Source: an uncultured Rhizobiaceae group bacterium
Lineage (GTDB): Bacteria > Pseudomonadota > Alphaproteobacteria > Rhizobiales > Rhizobiaceae
Length of the DNA: 64,000 nucleotides
Assembly (NCBI GenBank): GCA_937930635.1
Contig: CALHCF010000012.1
Span: forward strand, 16,319-80,318
Reading direction: 5' to 3'
Positions 55,317-63,051 of this stretch are shown here, piece by piece (position 1 is the first letter of the stretch; each line of letters starts with the position of its first letter). The translations under genes were made by a program, and so were the position numbers. The notes below the pieces were generated by a model. That model ran no database searches. It saw nothing but the letters and a program-made list of their open reading frames with translations, and was not told the DNA's origin.

Positions 55317-55383
55317 TGTATCCCCCAGGAATGACCAGGTAACAAAAGGCTTTCTGGCACGCCGAAAATCTCCGTTCTTTGAT

Positions 55384-55415
55384 GGCATCACTATGCTTTT
55401 GTCTATAGCGATGCC
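55384..55415. promoter_or_regulatory. Imperfect 11-bp inverted repeat upstream of scoAB
   Basis: GGCATCACTAT and ATAGCGATGCC form 11-bp arms with one mismatch around a 10-bp spacer, about 70 bp upstream of the subunit A start. Candidate operator, no cognate regulator adjacent. Confidence 0.4.
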
Positions 55416-55440
55416 GCAAGGGGGGACGTCAAACTCCCTG

Positions 55441-55455
55441 TTGGAAAATTTCCAA
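55441..55455. promoter_or_regulatory. IclR-like palindrome TTGGAAA-A-TTTCCAA
   Basis: Perfect 7-bp arms about one base in the gap between the CoA-transferase and dusA genes. The sequence resembles the TGGAAA/TTTCCA arms bound by IclR-family regulators, which control CoA-transferase genes in aromatic pathways. The assignment is by resemblance only. Confidence 0.4.
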
Positions 55456-55508
55456 ATCTGAGCGACTTTTTTGCAGCCCAACTTTGTGGCATGAGGGCTT
55501 GATGCGGT

Positions 55509-56543
55509 TTGCCGCATGAACGTGACCCACCTCAGCATGACCGGCTTGCGCATTTGAAAAACACACAAAAAATATTTGCCGTTGCGCCAATGATGGACTG
55601 GACGGACAGGCATTGCCGGTATTTTCATCGGCTGCTGACCAAACATGCCTTGCTTTATACCGAAATGGTGGTCGCCGACGCCCTCATTCACGGAGATATT
55701 GCCCGCCATCTGGCTTTTAATGAAACCGAGCATCCTGTGGCCCTACAGTTGGGCGGATCAGAGCCGCAAAAGCTGGCAAAAGCTGCAAAAATCGGAGCTG
55801 ACTGGGGCTATGATGAAATCAACTTGAATGTTGGTTGCCCTTCGGACCGCGTCCAGTCTGGCACCTTTGGGGCCTGTCTGATGCGTGAGCCGGAGCTTGT
55901 GGCGCGTTGTGTGGCGGCCATGAAGGAGGCGGTGGACATTCCTGTTACTGTCAAATGCCGCATCGGGGTGGATGATCAGGATCCTGAGACAGCGTTGGAT
56001 GCGCTTGCCGATAATGTTATCAAGGTCGGCTGCGACGGGCTTTGGGTTCACGCCCGTAAAGCCTGGTTGCAGGGGCTTTCGCCCAAGGAGAACCGGGATA
56101 TACCGCCGCTCGACTATGACAGGGTGTTGCGATTGAAAATGCGTCTTGAAGACCGTTTTGTCGGGCTGAATGGCGGACTTGCCAGTCTTTCGGTCTGGCC
56201 CGGGTTTTGCGACAGCGTTGATGGTATCATGCTTGGCCGTGCGGCTTACCAGAACCCGGCGATACTGCGCTGGGTGGACAAAACCGTCTATGGTGACGAA
56301 ACCCCGCCAATCGATATGGAAACGCTCCTCGCCAGGATGATGGCGTATTGCGCCAGACATCTTGCCGGGGGAGGGCGGATTCATCACGTCACGCGGCACA
56401 TGATTGGTCTGTTTCAGGGGCAGCCAGGAGCAAAACGATACCGGCAGATCCTTTCTGTGGAGGCCAGCCGTCCTGGTGTTGATGAACGCGTCATTGAAAC
56501 GGCCTTTGCCGCAATTGCAGATACGGATGAAGAGGCGGCCTGA
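55509..56543 (+). CDS. dusA: tRNA-dihydrouridine(20/20a) synthase DusA
   Basis: A flavoenzyme of up to 344 residues that reduces uridine in the tRNA D-loop. [35 protein letters not shown], the catalytic-cysteine segment [20 protein letters not shown] and [11 protein letters not shown] are characteristic of Dus[16 protein letters not shown] follows in the FMN-phosphate loop. The start is unsure: TTG codons at 55509 and 55554 are in frame and no ATG is available before the conserved APMMDWT. It is divergent from scoAB. Confidence 0.92.
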   Translation: MPHERDPPQHDRLAHLKNTQKIFAVAPMMDWTDRHCRYFHRLLTKHALLYTEMVVADALIHGDIARHLAFNETEHPVALQLGGSEPQKLAKAAKIGADWGYDEINLNVGCPSDRVQSGTFGACLMREPELVARCVAAMKEAVDIPVTVKCRIGVDDQDPETALDALADNVIKVGCDGLWVHARKAWLQGLSPKENRDIPPLDYDRVLRLKMRLEDRFVGLNGGLASLSVWPGFCDSVDGIMLGRAAYQNPAILRWVDKTVYGDETPPIDMETLLARMMAYCARHLAGGGRIHHVTRHMIGLFQGQPGAKRYRQILSVEASRPGVDERVIETAFAAIADTDEEAA

Positions 56544-56595
56544 ACTAGAGGGCTGCCGTTAACCGTATTTTTGAAAAACAACCCACCCTGTAATC

Positions 56596-56610
56596 TTAAC
56601 CCTTGTTTAA
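56596..56610. promoter_or_regulatory. Perfect CtrA-type site TTAA-N7-TTAAC
   Basis: TTAACCCTTGTTTAAC (56596-56611) matches the full consensus of the alphaproteobacterial cell-cycle regulator CtrA. It lies about 130 bp upstream of the exported-protein gene at 56741, on the side expected for a promoter site. Binding is not shown. Confidence 0.5.
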
Positions 56611-56740
56611 CCATAGGGGCGACTGCAAATATGGGGGTGATGCGGCGGCATTGAGTGTGTAGGGAGGTTCTTTCCTCCACCGGCTCCTTGTCATTTTTAA
56701 CATGACGAACGGGTTTTCGGGCCCGTGAAAGGTGTCAAAC

Positions 56741-57352
56741 ATGTTCCGCATTTTCAGGCGCAGTGTCGCTCCCCTCACACTTGGCCTCTCGCTTGCTCTT
56801 GGTTCCTATTCTGCCCCGGCCTTTGCTGAGCAGGGCGCCCGCAAATTCGGCGGCCAGAATTTCCGTGCCCCAATCAAGCGTCCACGCCGTTTCAGAGGTG
56901 GCCGCTTGGGCGGGCCCCTACCTTTCAAGAAAAAGGTTGAAGACAGGAGCAGGCTTCGGACCCTTAGCCGCAATTCGAGTCAGGAAAGCTTTCAAGATCC
57001 TCGTCTGTTTCGCGATCTTCTGCGCGGCTCTCTCGATGGCGGGTTTCCTGGTGCGCCAGGTCCAGCAGGGTCTCCCGATGTCAGTGTGGCATTGAGCGAC
57101 CGCGAAAACCGTCAGCCGGAGCCTTTGCCGGGGACCGGTATTCTGCGCGAGGCAGCATCGCCCGGTTATTTCCGTCCCAAGGCAAACATTATTCGCGTTC
57201 CTGATGAACTGCGCGAACTGGGGGAAGCAAGAGCTGCCCATCGCGATAATCTGTTTTCGAACTACAAAGGCGAGATCGATGTTCGGTTTTACCGCGATCG
57301 TGAAGCCTATGACGCCCGCTTCCCGGACGTTGTGTTCCTTGATTCACGATAA
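56741..57352 (+). CDS. Exported basic protein of unknown function
   Basis: A predicted 203-residue protein with a signal peptide (about residues 1-29, ending PAFA). The mature part begins with an R/G/K-rich, probably disordered stretch (about 30-85), then a G/P-rich segment and a C-terminal helical/strand part ending DVVFLDSR. No family was recognised. The ATG at 56741 has AAGG ahead. A perfect CtrA-type box lies upstream, suggesting cell-cycle-linked expression. Its last 46 bp overlap the convergent rlmB coding region. Confidence 0.65.
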   Translation: MFRIFRRSVAPLTLGLSLALGSYSAPAFAEQGARKFGGQNFRAPIKRPRRFRGGRLGGPLPFKKKVEDRSRLRTLSRNSSQESFQDPRLFRDLLRGSLDGGFPGAPGPAGSPDVSVALSDRENRQPEPLPGTGILREAASPGYFRPKANIIRVPDELRELGEARAAHRDNLFSNYKGEIDVRFYRDREAYDARFPDVVFLDSR

Positions 57353-58197
57353 ATCATCGACGAGCTGAGATAGAGTGCGATTGCGGCTGCATTCGAAACA
57401 TTAAGGGACTTTATTGCGCCGGGCATATCAAGGCGCGCAAGAGTGGTGCAGGTGTTGCGGGTCTTTTCCCGCAACCCCCGGCCTTCCGACCCAAGAACGA
57501 TTGCGATCCTGGGGGAGGGCGCATCAGGAAAACTCTGTTCAAGAATATCAGTTCCCTGACTATCAAGCCCAATCGACTGAAACCCCATTTGATTGAGCTC
57601 CTCCAGGGCTTTTGCAAGGTTGCGCACGCTTATAACGCGAATGAGGTCGAGCGCGCCGGAGGCCGATTTGGCAAGCACGGCTGTCTCAGTTGCAGAATTG
57701 CGGTGGGTTACGAGCACCGCGTCTACCCCACAGGCAACGGCTGAACGCAGGATTGCTCCGACATTGTGCGGGTCGGTAATCTGATCGAGAGCCAGCACGA
57801 GTCTCGCATCAGCCAGATGGAACAGTTCCGACGCATCAAGATCATCCAGCGCCGCGCATTCCAGCACGACGCCCTGGTGGACCGCCTCACGCCCAACCAT
57901 GGCCGCAAGCGCTTGCGTGTCGCAGAGTTGGACCGAAAGACCGGCTTGCTCAACCAGATCGGAATCGAGGCGTGAAAGAGCATTTTGCGTACAGTGAAGT
58001 ACGCTCTTTCTTCGGGCCGGGTTCTCCAGCGCCGCGCGAACAGTATGCAGGCCGAACAGGTGCAGTTCACCATTGCCTGGAGGCGTATTCCTGTTTGACC
58101 GTCGATGTTTGGGAGATTGGCGCGGCCCACCTCCCGTCTTTTTCGGTTGGCGGTTGGCGCGTTGTTTTGCTGATGATGATGGGCGGGGTGACTTCAT
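57307..58197 (-). CDS. rlmB: 23S rRNA (guanosine-2'-O)-methyltransferase RlmB (TrmH/SpoU family)
   Basis: A 296-residue SpoU methyltransferase. A basic, disordered N-terminus (about 1-45) precedes the substrate-binding domain, starting FGLHTVRAALEN. The catalytic knot domain has LALDQITDPHNVGAILRSA (motif 1), VLGSEGRGLRE (motif 2) and IKSLNVSNAAAIALY (motif 3). It methylates the ribose of G2251 in the peptidyl-transferase loop. About 15 residues extend beyond motif 3 and overlap the convergent gene. rlmB followed by tRNA-Tyr and tRNA-Gly on the other strand is a usual neighbourhood before tuf. Confidence 0.94.
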   Translation of the reverse strand: MKSPRPSSSAKQRANRQPKKTGGGPRQSPKHRRSNRNTPPGNGELHLFGLHTVRAALENPARRKSVLHCTQNALSRLDSDLVEQAGLSVQLCDTQALAAMVGREAVHQGVVLECAALDDLDASELFHLADARLVLALDQITDPHNVGAILRSAVACGVDAVLVTHRNSATETAVLAKSASGALDLIRVISVRNLAKALEELNQMGFQSIGLDSQGTDILEQSFPDAPSPRIAIVLGSEGRGLREKTRNTCTTLARLDMPGAIKSLNVSNAAAIALYLSSSMIYRESRNTTSGKRAS

Positions 58198-58297
58198 TTG
58201 CCTCTCCTAACACGCATTGATCGGCATCACAGGTCAATTTTTTGCAGAGATCAGGACAATTAGATTGTTTGTTTTTGGTTTGCCGACTTTGATTGTG

Positions 58298-58326
58298 TTG
58301 ACACATAAAACCCCAGTGGTCATAAC
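58298..58326 (+). promoter_or_regulatory. Sigma-70-type promoter for tRNA-Tyr and tRNA-Gly
   Basis: A consensus -35 box TTGACA (58298-58303), a 17-bp spacer and CATAAC (58321-58326, four of six matches to the -10 consensus) end 15 bp before the mature tRNA-Tyr start. Spacing and location fit a strong stable-RNA promoter. Confidence 0.7.
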
Positions 58327-58341
58327 GCGGCTTGCTGGCTT

Positions 58342-58426
58342 GGAGGAGTGTCCGAGTGGTTAAAGGAGACGGACTGTAAATCCGTTCGCTTAGCGTACGC
58401 TGGTTCGAATCCAGCCTCCTCCACCA
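58342..58426 (+). tRNA. tRNA-Tyr (anticodon GTA)
   Basis: A class II tRNA of 85 nt with a long variable arm (CGCTTAGCGTACG region). The acceptor stem GGAGGAG pairs with CTCCTCC, the anticodon loop reads CTGTAAA with anticodon GTA, the T-loop is TTCGAAT, the discriminator is A and CCA is encoded. It lies 45 bp upstream of tRNA-Gly. Confidence 0.97.
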
Positions 58427-58471
58427 GTCAGTTCTTGCTGCCACAGGCTACTTGGCTATGATGGCAGCGGC

Positions 58472-58545
58472 GCGGGTGTAGCTCAATGGTAGAGCAGCAG
58501 CCTTCCAAGCTGAATACGTGGGTTCGATTCCCATCACCCGCTCCA
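58472..58545 (+). tRNA. tRNA-Gly (anticodon TCC)
   Basis: A 74-nt tRNA. The acceptor stem GCGGGTG pairs with CACCCGC, the anticodon loop CTTCCAA carries TCC, the T-loop is TTCGATT, the discriminator is T and CCA is encoded. It is probably co-transcribed with tRNA-Tyr. In many alphaproteobacteria tuf follows closely. Here tuf is 5.3 kb further on. Confidence 0.97.
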
Positions 58546-58594
58546 ACCGCTCCACGCACGGTTCCCGACCATCGGTGTTTTGGTTGATCGCTGT

Positions 58595-59101
58595 TTAGCG
58601 AACAATCACGCGAGCGCGTCTGCGGACACGTGAATACAGGTCTTCCATGTCCCTGTTGTACATGCGGATACAGCCATATGAAACGAACTTGCCAACGGAG
58701 GAGGGCCTGTTTGTTCCGTGAATTGCATATTTGCCCTTGGCCAGAACCAGCGCAGCAATTCCGACTGGATTACCGGGCGCACCTCCAGGAATAACCGCAG
58801 GCAGACGTGGATTGTCGCGCGCGATTTCCGGCGTTGGTTTCCAGGCCGGTTTCCAGCGTTTGCTTCGAATGTAGGTGGATCCACTCCAGCGTTTGCCTGC
58901 GCGGCCTACGCCGACCCGGTATCTGACGGCCTTGCCGTTGCCGAGGCCAAAATAAAGCCTGCGTTCCTGTGTTTTAACAAGGATCGTGCCCTTGGCGATT
59001 CCATTGAAGTTTACAATCTGGCGTGCTGTGGCAGGCGTTAAAGAATATTCAAAGAACATCGCGCCAAAGGCGAGAGTAAATAACAGGATTGAGGCGCGCA
59101 T
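58595..59101 (-). CDS. L,D-transpeptidase (YkuD domain), second copy
   Basis: A 168-residue exported enzyme with a signal peptide (about residues 1-26). The YkuD core covers about residues 35-165, with LVKTQERRLYFGLG at the start and the catalytic IHGTNRPSSVG and SYGCIRMYNRDMEDLY at the end (cysteine about 149). The domain matches the L,D-transpeptidase at 15.8-16.4 kb but lacks its long basic spacer. It likely forms 3-3 cross-links or anchors proteins to peptidoglycan. It ends 50 bp from tRNA-Gly, pointing back towards it. Confidence 0.92.
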   Translation of the reverse strand: MRASILLFTLAFGAMFFEYSLTPATARQIVNFNGIAKGTILVKTQERRLYFGLGNGKAVRYRVGVGRAGKRWSGSTYIRSKRWKPAWKPTPEIARDNPRLPAVIPGGAPGNPVGIAALVLAKGKYAIHGTNRPSSVGKFVSYGCIRMYNRDMEDLYSRVRRRARVIVR

Positions 59102-59380
59102 GCGATTGAAACCTTTGATATATTTATCGTATTTTAAAAAATGAAATTGTAGACGTTTATGCCTGTCAGGTCATTTTGTTTTGTCAAACATGGTCAACGC
59201 CGGTGCTCATTCTGGTTGAAATCATGGTGATGCAGTCATGCAACAATATTATTCTTTCTGGGCTTCTCTTTACGAAAACGATGGTCACGCGAATGTGTAA
59301 AAGGTTACATTACAGCTGCGCGCAGATTATTCGTGGTTTTGGACGCGCCTTTGTGTTTCGGTTTTTTTTGGAGAGATTAG

Positions 59381-59497
59381 ATGAACAAGTTATTTGTTGC
59401 CGTAATGGCCTGTGTGGCTTTGTTTGCGTTGTCGGGTTGCGAGAGCATCGGCAAGGGCAAAGGCAAGGGTAAAGCACCGGTTGAAGTGACTGGTTAA
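59381..59497 (+). CDS. Small (38-residue) lipoprotein, entericidin-like
   Basis: A very short protein starting at an ATG with GGAGAG 6 nt upstream. The signal segment ends in the lipobox LSGC (Cys20). The mature peptide of 19 residues contains a GK repeat (GKGKGKGK). A terminator follows within 13 bp. The size and composition recall entericidin-type membrane lipoproteins. The coding call rests on the ribosome-binding site, lipobox and terminator acting together. Confidence 0.75.
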   Translation: MNKLFVAVMACVALFALSGCESIGKGKGKGKAPVEVTG

Positions 59498-59509
59498 GGA
59501 CAGCCCTTC

Positions 59510-59541
59510 AAACAGAGAGGGACAATGCGCTCTCTCTGTTT
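59510..59541 (+). terminator. Rho-independent terminator
   Basis: AAACAGAGAG (59510-59519) pairs with CTCTCTGTTT (59532-59541) around a 12-nt loop, 12 bp after the stop of the small lipoprotein gene. The T-run is short. Confidence 0.7.
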
Positions 59542-59584
59542 AATTTGCTGCTGTGTTGGGTAAGACAGGTTTGAGGTCGAAACC

Positions 59585-60229
59585 ATGCTTTCGATAATGT
59601 TTCGTTGTGTCTTCATGCTGGGGATTGCGGCCTCTCTGGCTGCGTGCAACGTGTCGACCTCCACCTATAATGACACCTTTACGTCCAGCTATGGTTTGCG
59701 AACCAAGGGCGATACGGAACTGAAGTTCTCTTCCCCCATTTCAAAGCGCAAAACGGCAGCCCGGCGCAATTACTTCATCGAGTTTCGCGCCCGTAACGCG
59801 TTGAGCTATGGCCATGCATTCGTTGTCTTTGGCAAGCTTGACCGCCGGGGGCGTGTGCCAACGAACTCGAAGGGGGTTCTCATACCCGGCAAAGTAGAAG
59901 TTGCCGGGCTCCATCCCCGCACCACCAGTCCCACCGTGTTTTCGGTCGGCCATGTCGTCCCGGTTCTTGCCGAAACCGGCTGGAGCGATGGCGACTCAGA
60001 AGAGGCTTATGTATTGGCCCGGTACCGGATCAACCTGACAAAAGCCGAGTTCCGCAAGGTTGTCGCCATTGTGCGGCATCACAAGCGAACGTCCAAAACC
60101 TGGCATGCCGTAACAGCCAGTTGTGTGACCTTTCTGCGCCGCATTGCGCGGGACATGAACCTGAAACTGCCCGTAACGCGGCATTTGCCCAAACAGTTTG
60201 TACGTCAGCTCAAGAAGCGCAACGGCTGA
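59585..60229 (+). CDS. Lipoprotein with possible permuted papain-like (His...Cys) fold
   Basis: A 214-residue protein with lipobox LAAC (Cys21). The mature domain contains YGHAFVVFG with His77 and, about 100 residues later, VTASCVTFLRRIA with Cys180. A strand-borne histidine before a helix-capping cysteine is the order seen in circularly permuted NlpC/P60-LRAT-like cysteine hydrolases. This is an inference from motif layout, with no family recognised. The C-terminus is basic. It is a single gene on its strand, 88 bp after the small lipoprotein gene. Confidence 0.68.
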   Translation: MLSIMFRCVFMLGIAASLAACNVSTSTYNDTFTSSYGLRTKGDTELKFSSPISKRKTAARRNYFIEFRARNALSYGHAFVVFGKLDRRGRVPTNSKGVLIPGKVEVAGLHPRTTSPTVFSVGHVVPVLAETGWSDGDSEEAYVLARYRINLTKAEFRKVVAIVRHHKRTSKTWHAVTASCVTFLRRIARDMNLKLPVTRHLPKQFVRQLKKRNG

Positions 60230-60316
60230 AAACCTGTTTCGGTTCACGCACTTGACATATGAGCAGAATTTGGCAGCCCTGTAGCCGTTGTCTGCTGCCG
60301 GATTGAGTAACGCTTC

Positions 60317-60763
60317 ATGACCCCGAAAATTGCCGATGTGCCTTTCTCACTTGCAGGCATCGATCATGTGGTCTTCCTCGTTACGGACCTGGAGAAGGCG
60401 GTCGCGTTTTATCAGACCGTGCTTGGATGCCAGCCAGGATATTCCTACCCGGATTTGGGAATGGAACAGGTGTGGTGTGGCGCCTCTCTCCTCGTATTAT
60501 GGGACATCACACATCCCGGTGCGGCGTCTGCCAGACCACCGGTTGAGGGGGGACGCAATGTCGATCATGTGTGTCTTGCAAGCGGACCGTTTGATCACGA
60601 TGTCCTGAGAGATCATCTGGCGAGCCATGGCGTCATAATCGAACGCGAAGCGGTTCACGGAGGCGCAAGAGGGCTGGGGCATTCGTTCTATTTTCACGAT
60701 CCGTTCGGCAACAAGATCGAATTGAAAGGTCCGCCGGACCACCCTGATAACAGCACCTCTTAA
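60317..60763 (+). CDS. VOC (glyoxalase/dioxygenase) family protein
   Basis: A 148-residue vicinal-oxygen-chelate fold protein. The first beta-alpha-beta unit starts AGIDHVVFLVTDLEKAVAFYQ with a metal-type His, the second has NVDHVCLAS, and the last strand gives FYFHDPFGNKIELKGP with the usual glutamate. The reaction is not deducible. Such proteins include glyoxalase I, dioxygenases and resistance proteins. Confidence 0.88.
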   Translation: MTPKIADVPFSLAGIDHVVFLVTDLEKAVAFYQTVLGCQPGYSYPDLGMEQVWCGASLLVLWDITHPGAASARPPVEGGRNVDHVCLASGPFDHDVLRDHLASHGVIIEREAVHGGARGLGHSFYFHDPFGNKIELKGPPDHPDNSTS

Positions 60764-60838
60764 CGGTGATGAAGCGCTCCTGCTCTTTTGCCGGCCAAGA
60801 TCATCAGTGAGATTACAAAACAGGACGAGGAGCAGACC

Positions 60839-61705
60839 ATGGTGGATAATCCTGTTCCAGAAACCCTGCATTTTACCGCAACAGATGGCTGGATGCTGGA
60901 GGGGGATTTCCACCACGCATCAAATCCTCGCATCGCTGTCATGATCTCTGCCGGAACGGGGTTTCCGCGCACCTTCTATCATCCCATAGCCCGCTATCTG
61001 GCAGGCCGTGGTGCGACGGTCATGACCTATGATTATCGTGGAATTGGCGGCTCAAACACCAGCAAATCCGGGTTTTATGATATCGACTACCCGGATTGGG
61101 GGCATCTTGATATGCCCGCGGCTCTCGATACGCTAATCGCCAGTGCGCCCGGCCTGCCGGTGACACATCTGGCCCATAGTGTCGGCGGGCATTTCATCGG
61201 TCTCATGCCAAACCAGGCCCAGATCGCCCGTCACGCCTTTGTCTCAGTCGGCACCGGCTATTTTGCGCGACACCATATCAGCAACATTCCAAGAGAATTG
61301 CTGTTCTGGTGGATTGTTGGTCCCTATCTGATCCACCGATACGGCTTCGTCAAAGCTGCGGGGGGCTGGCAGGGAGAGGGCTTGCCACCCTTGCTGTTTA
61401 AAACATGGAGACGGTGGTGTCACACAAAGTCCTATTTCAAACCCGACTTTGCCAACACACCGGCCGCAAAGGGGTATGATGCCGTGTCCGCTCCAATCCG
61501 GTCATGGATATTCCCGGATGACCCGATCGCCACCCCCTCAACGGCCCGCGATCTCCTCGCCTGTTACCCGTCGGCAAAAAGCGAGACGGTCCTGCGTTCT
61601 CCATCCAACATCGGGGTAAACCGCATCGGACATGAGGGAGCCTTTCGCAAAGGGCGTGAGGTGCTTTGGGCTGAGATTGGGGACTGGCTTGTGGCGGCTG
61701 GCTGA
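60839..61705 (+). CDS. Alpha/beta fold hydrolase
   Basis: A predicted 288-residue cytosolic hydrolase. YDYRGIGGS follows the first strands, and LAHSVGGH holds the nucleophile serine in an HSVGG elbow. A cap region with WWIVGPYLIHRYG and an acidic site in FPDDPIATP follow, with a late histidine in RIGHEGAF. The ATG at 60839 is preceded by GAGGAG. The upstream frame to 60788 was rejected. The substrate is unknown. Confidence 0.84.
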   Translation: MVDNPVPETLHFTATDGWMLEGDFHHASNPRIAVMISAGTGFPRTFYHPIARYLAGRGATVMTYDYRGIGGSNTSKSGFYDIDYPDWGHLDMPAALDTLIASAPGLPVTHLAHSVGGHFIGLMPNQAQIARHAFVSVGTGYFARHHISNIPRELLFWWIVGPYLIHRYGFVKAAGGWQGEGLPPLLFKTWRRWCHTKSYFKPDFANTPAAKGYDAVSAPIRSWIFPDDPIATPSTARDLLACYPSAKSETVLRSPSNIGVNRIGHEGAFRKGREVLWAEIGDWLVAAG

Positions 61706-61789
61706 AACGTCAAACCGGGGGCACGGTTTCACCCATCCGTCTCGATAGCCCGGTGGATCAAGAAGCCTTATTTGACAAAGCCTCGCAGC

Positions 61790-62626
61790 TCAGTTCGCCA
61801 GAATACTGCTGTCCAGCGCTTCGGTGAACAGATGGTCTGGGTAGCGCGCCAGCATTTCCTGTTTGATGAGAGCCGCAGTCAGGTTTTGCGCTTTCATCGA
61901 CAGGAAGTCCCGCAAATACCCGTCGGTTGATTCAATCAGTTCCGGGCCGCCAATCTTCCCATGCCCCGGCAACACAGTCCGGGGCGAAAGGTCGGCCAGC
62001 AAAGCAAGATTGTTGCGCCACGCCTCCATTCTGCCTTCTACCATCCACAGATGTTGCCCGTTCAAAACATGATCTCCGGCAATGAGTGTTCTGGTTTCGG
62101 CGTCAAAAAGAACCACCGGCGCTATACTTTCTGCATCGGGAAGCAGCAGGAGTTCAAACGGCCGGTTTGCCAGCATCAGGCTGCCTTGTTTCAGTGGCTT
62201 CAGCACATTGGGGAACTCCCGCCAGTCAGCGGCGGTGGTTCGAATAATCTCTAGTGTCGCCTCAGAACTTCGAACAGCGGCGGCAGAGAATAACGGCCCA
62301 AGATGTTCCAGCCCAAGATAGTGGTCGGGGTGAGGGTGCGTGATGACAATGGTCGTGAGTGGTTTGCCGGTTGCATTGATCAGCCTGGCCAGGTCCTGCG
62401 CCTCATCTCCATTCAGATGAGCATCAATCAGGGCGCACTGATCGTCACCTTCAATGAGATAGGAGTTTGCGTAAAACCCCTTGCGTGTTGATGGGTGCTG
62501 GTGGAACTCGTGGCTTGCCTCTTTGGCCGCCGCCTGAAACGGAAAAACCAAAACAGATGTGGCGGCGGCACCTGAAATGCCAATCCATTGCCGCCGTGTC
62601 AGCCCCGTTTCCGGTGAACAGGTCAC
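61790..62626 (-). CDS. Tat-exported MBL-fold metallo-hydrolase
   Basis: A predicted 278-residue metallo-beta-lactamase-fold protein. It starts at a GTG overlapping the pentapeptide gene stop by 4 bp (GTGA). The leader TRRQWIGISGAAATSVLVF is a twin-arginine type signal, so the folded metalloenzyme is exported. The dinuclear metal motif is THPHPDHYLG, followed by IAGDHVLNG and LPGHGKIGGPEL with further ligands. The fold resembles Zn hydrolases of the quinoprotein-relay or beta-lactamase-like type. The substrate is unknown. Confidence 0.86.
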   Translation of the reverse strand: MTCSPETGLTRRQWIGISGAAATSVLVFPFQAAAKEASHEFHQHPSTRKGFYANSYLIEGDDQCALIDAHLNGDEAQDLARLINATGKPLTTIVITHPHPDHYLGLEHLGPLFSAAAVRSSEATLEIIRTTAADWREFPNVLKPLKQGSLMLANRPFELLLLPDAESIAPVVLFDAETRTLIAGDHVLNGQHLWMVEGRMEAWRNNLALLADLSPRTVLPGHGKIGGPELIESTDGYLRDFLSMKAQNLTAALIKQEMLARYPDHLFTEALDSSILAN

Positions 62627-63051
62627 TTGCAGCGACCAACCGACCCTGCAGCACATATCTGGAAATTGTTGTAATAGGCCCCTTCAAAGAGCGTGCCCTC
62701 AAAATTGTTTTTCCCCAACTGGGCCTTGGTGAGAAAAGCACCGCGCAGATCAGCCCCGGAAAAATTGACCAATTGAAGATTGGCACCCAGAAGCGACGCG
62801 CCTCTGAGGTCTGCGTTTGAAAGGTTTGCACCCCGCAGGATTGTTGCACTGAGTTTCGCACCCTGCAGATTTGCCCCGCGCAGATCGACGCCCGATAAAT
62901 CTTCATGGGAAAGGTCGCAACCGTGCCAATCCACCCCGGGTTTTGCCTCTATCTTGCAACGGTCTGCAGATGAATCCGCCTGTGCAAAGCCGGGCGAAGC
63001 GAGCGCCAGCAACAGGCCAGCCAAAAACCGGAATTTACTCTTGGCGTTCAT
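62623..63051 (-). CDS. Exported pentapeptide-repeat protein
   Basis: A predicted 142-residue protein with a signal peptide (about residues 1-25, ending FAQA). About twelve tandem A(D/N)LxG-type pentapeptides (LSGVDLRGANLQGAKLS and so on) form a right-handed beta helix, flanked by cysteines (two before, two after). The ATG at 63051 has AGGA 8 nt ahead. It is translationally coupled to the exported metallo-hydrolase. Confidence 0.88.
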   Translation of the reverse strand: MNAKSKFRFLAGLLLALASPGFAQADSSADRCKIEAKPGVDWHGCDLSHEDLSGVDLRGANLQGAKLSATILRGANLSNADLRGASLLGANLQLVNFSGADLRGAFLTKAQLGKNNFEGTLFEGAYYNNFQICAAGSVGRCK

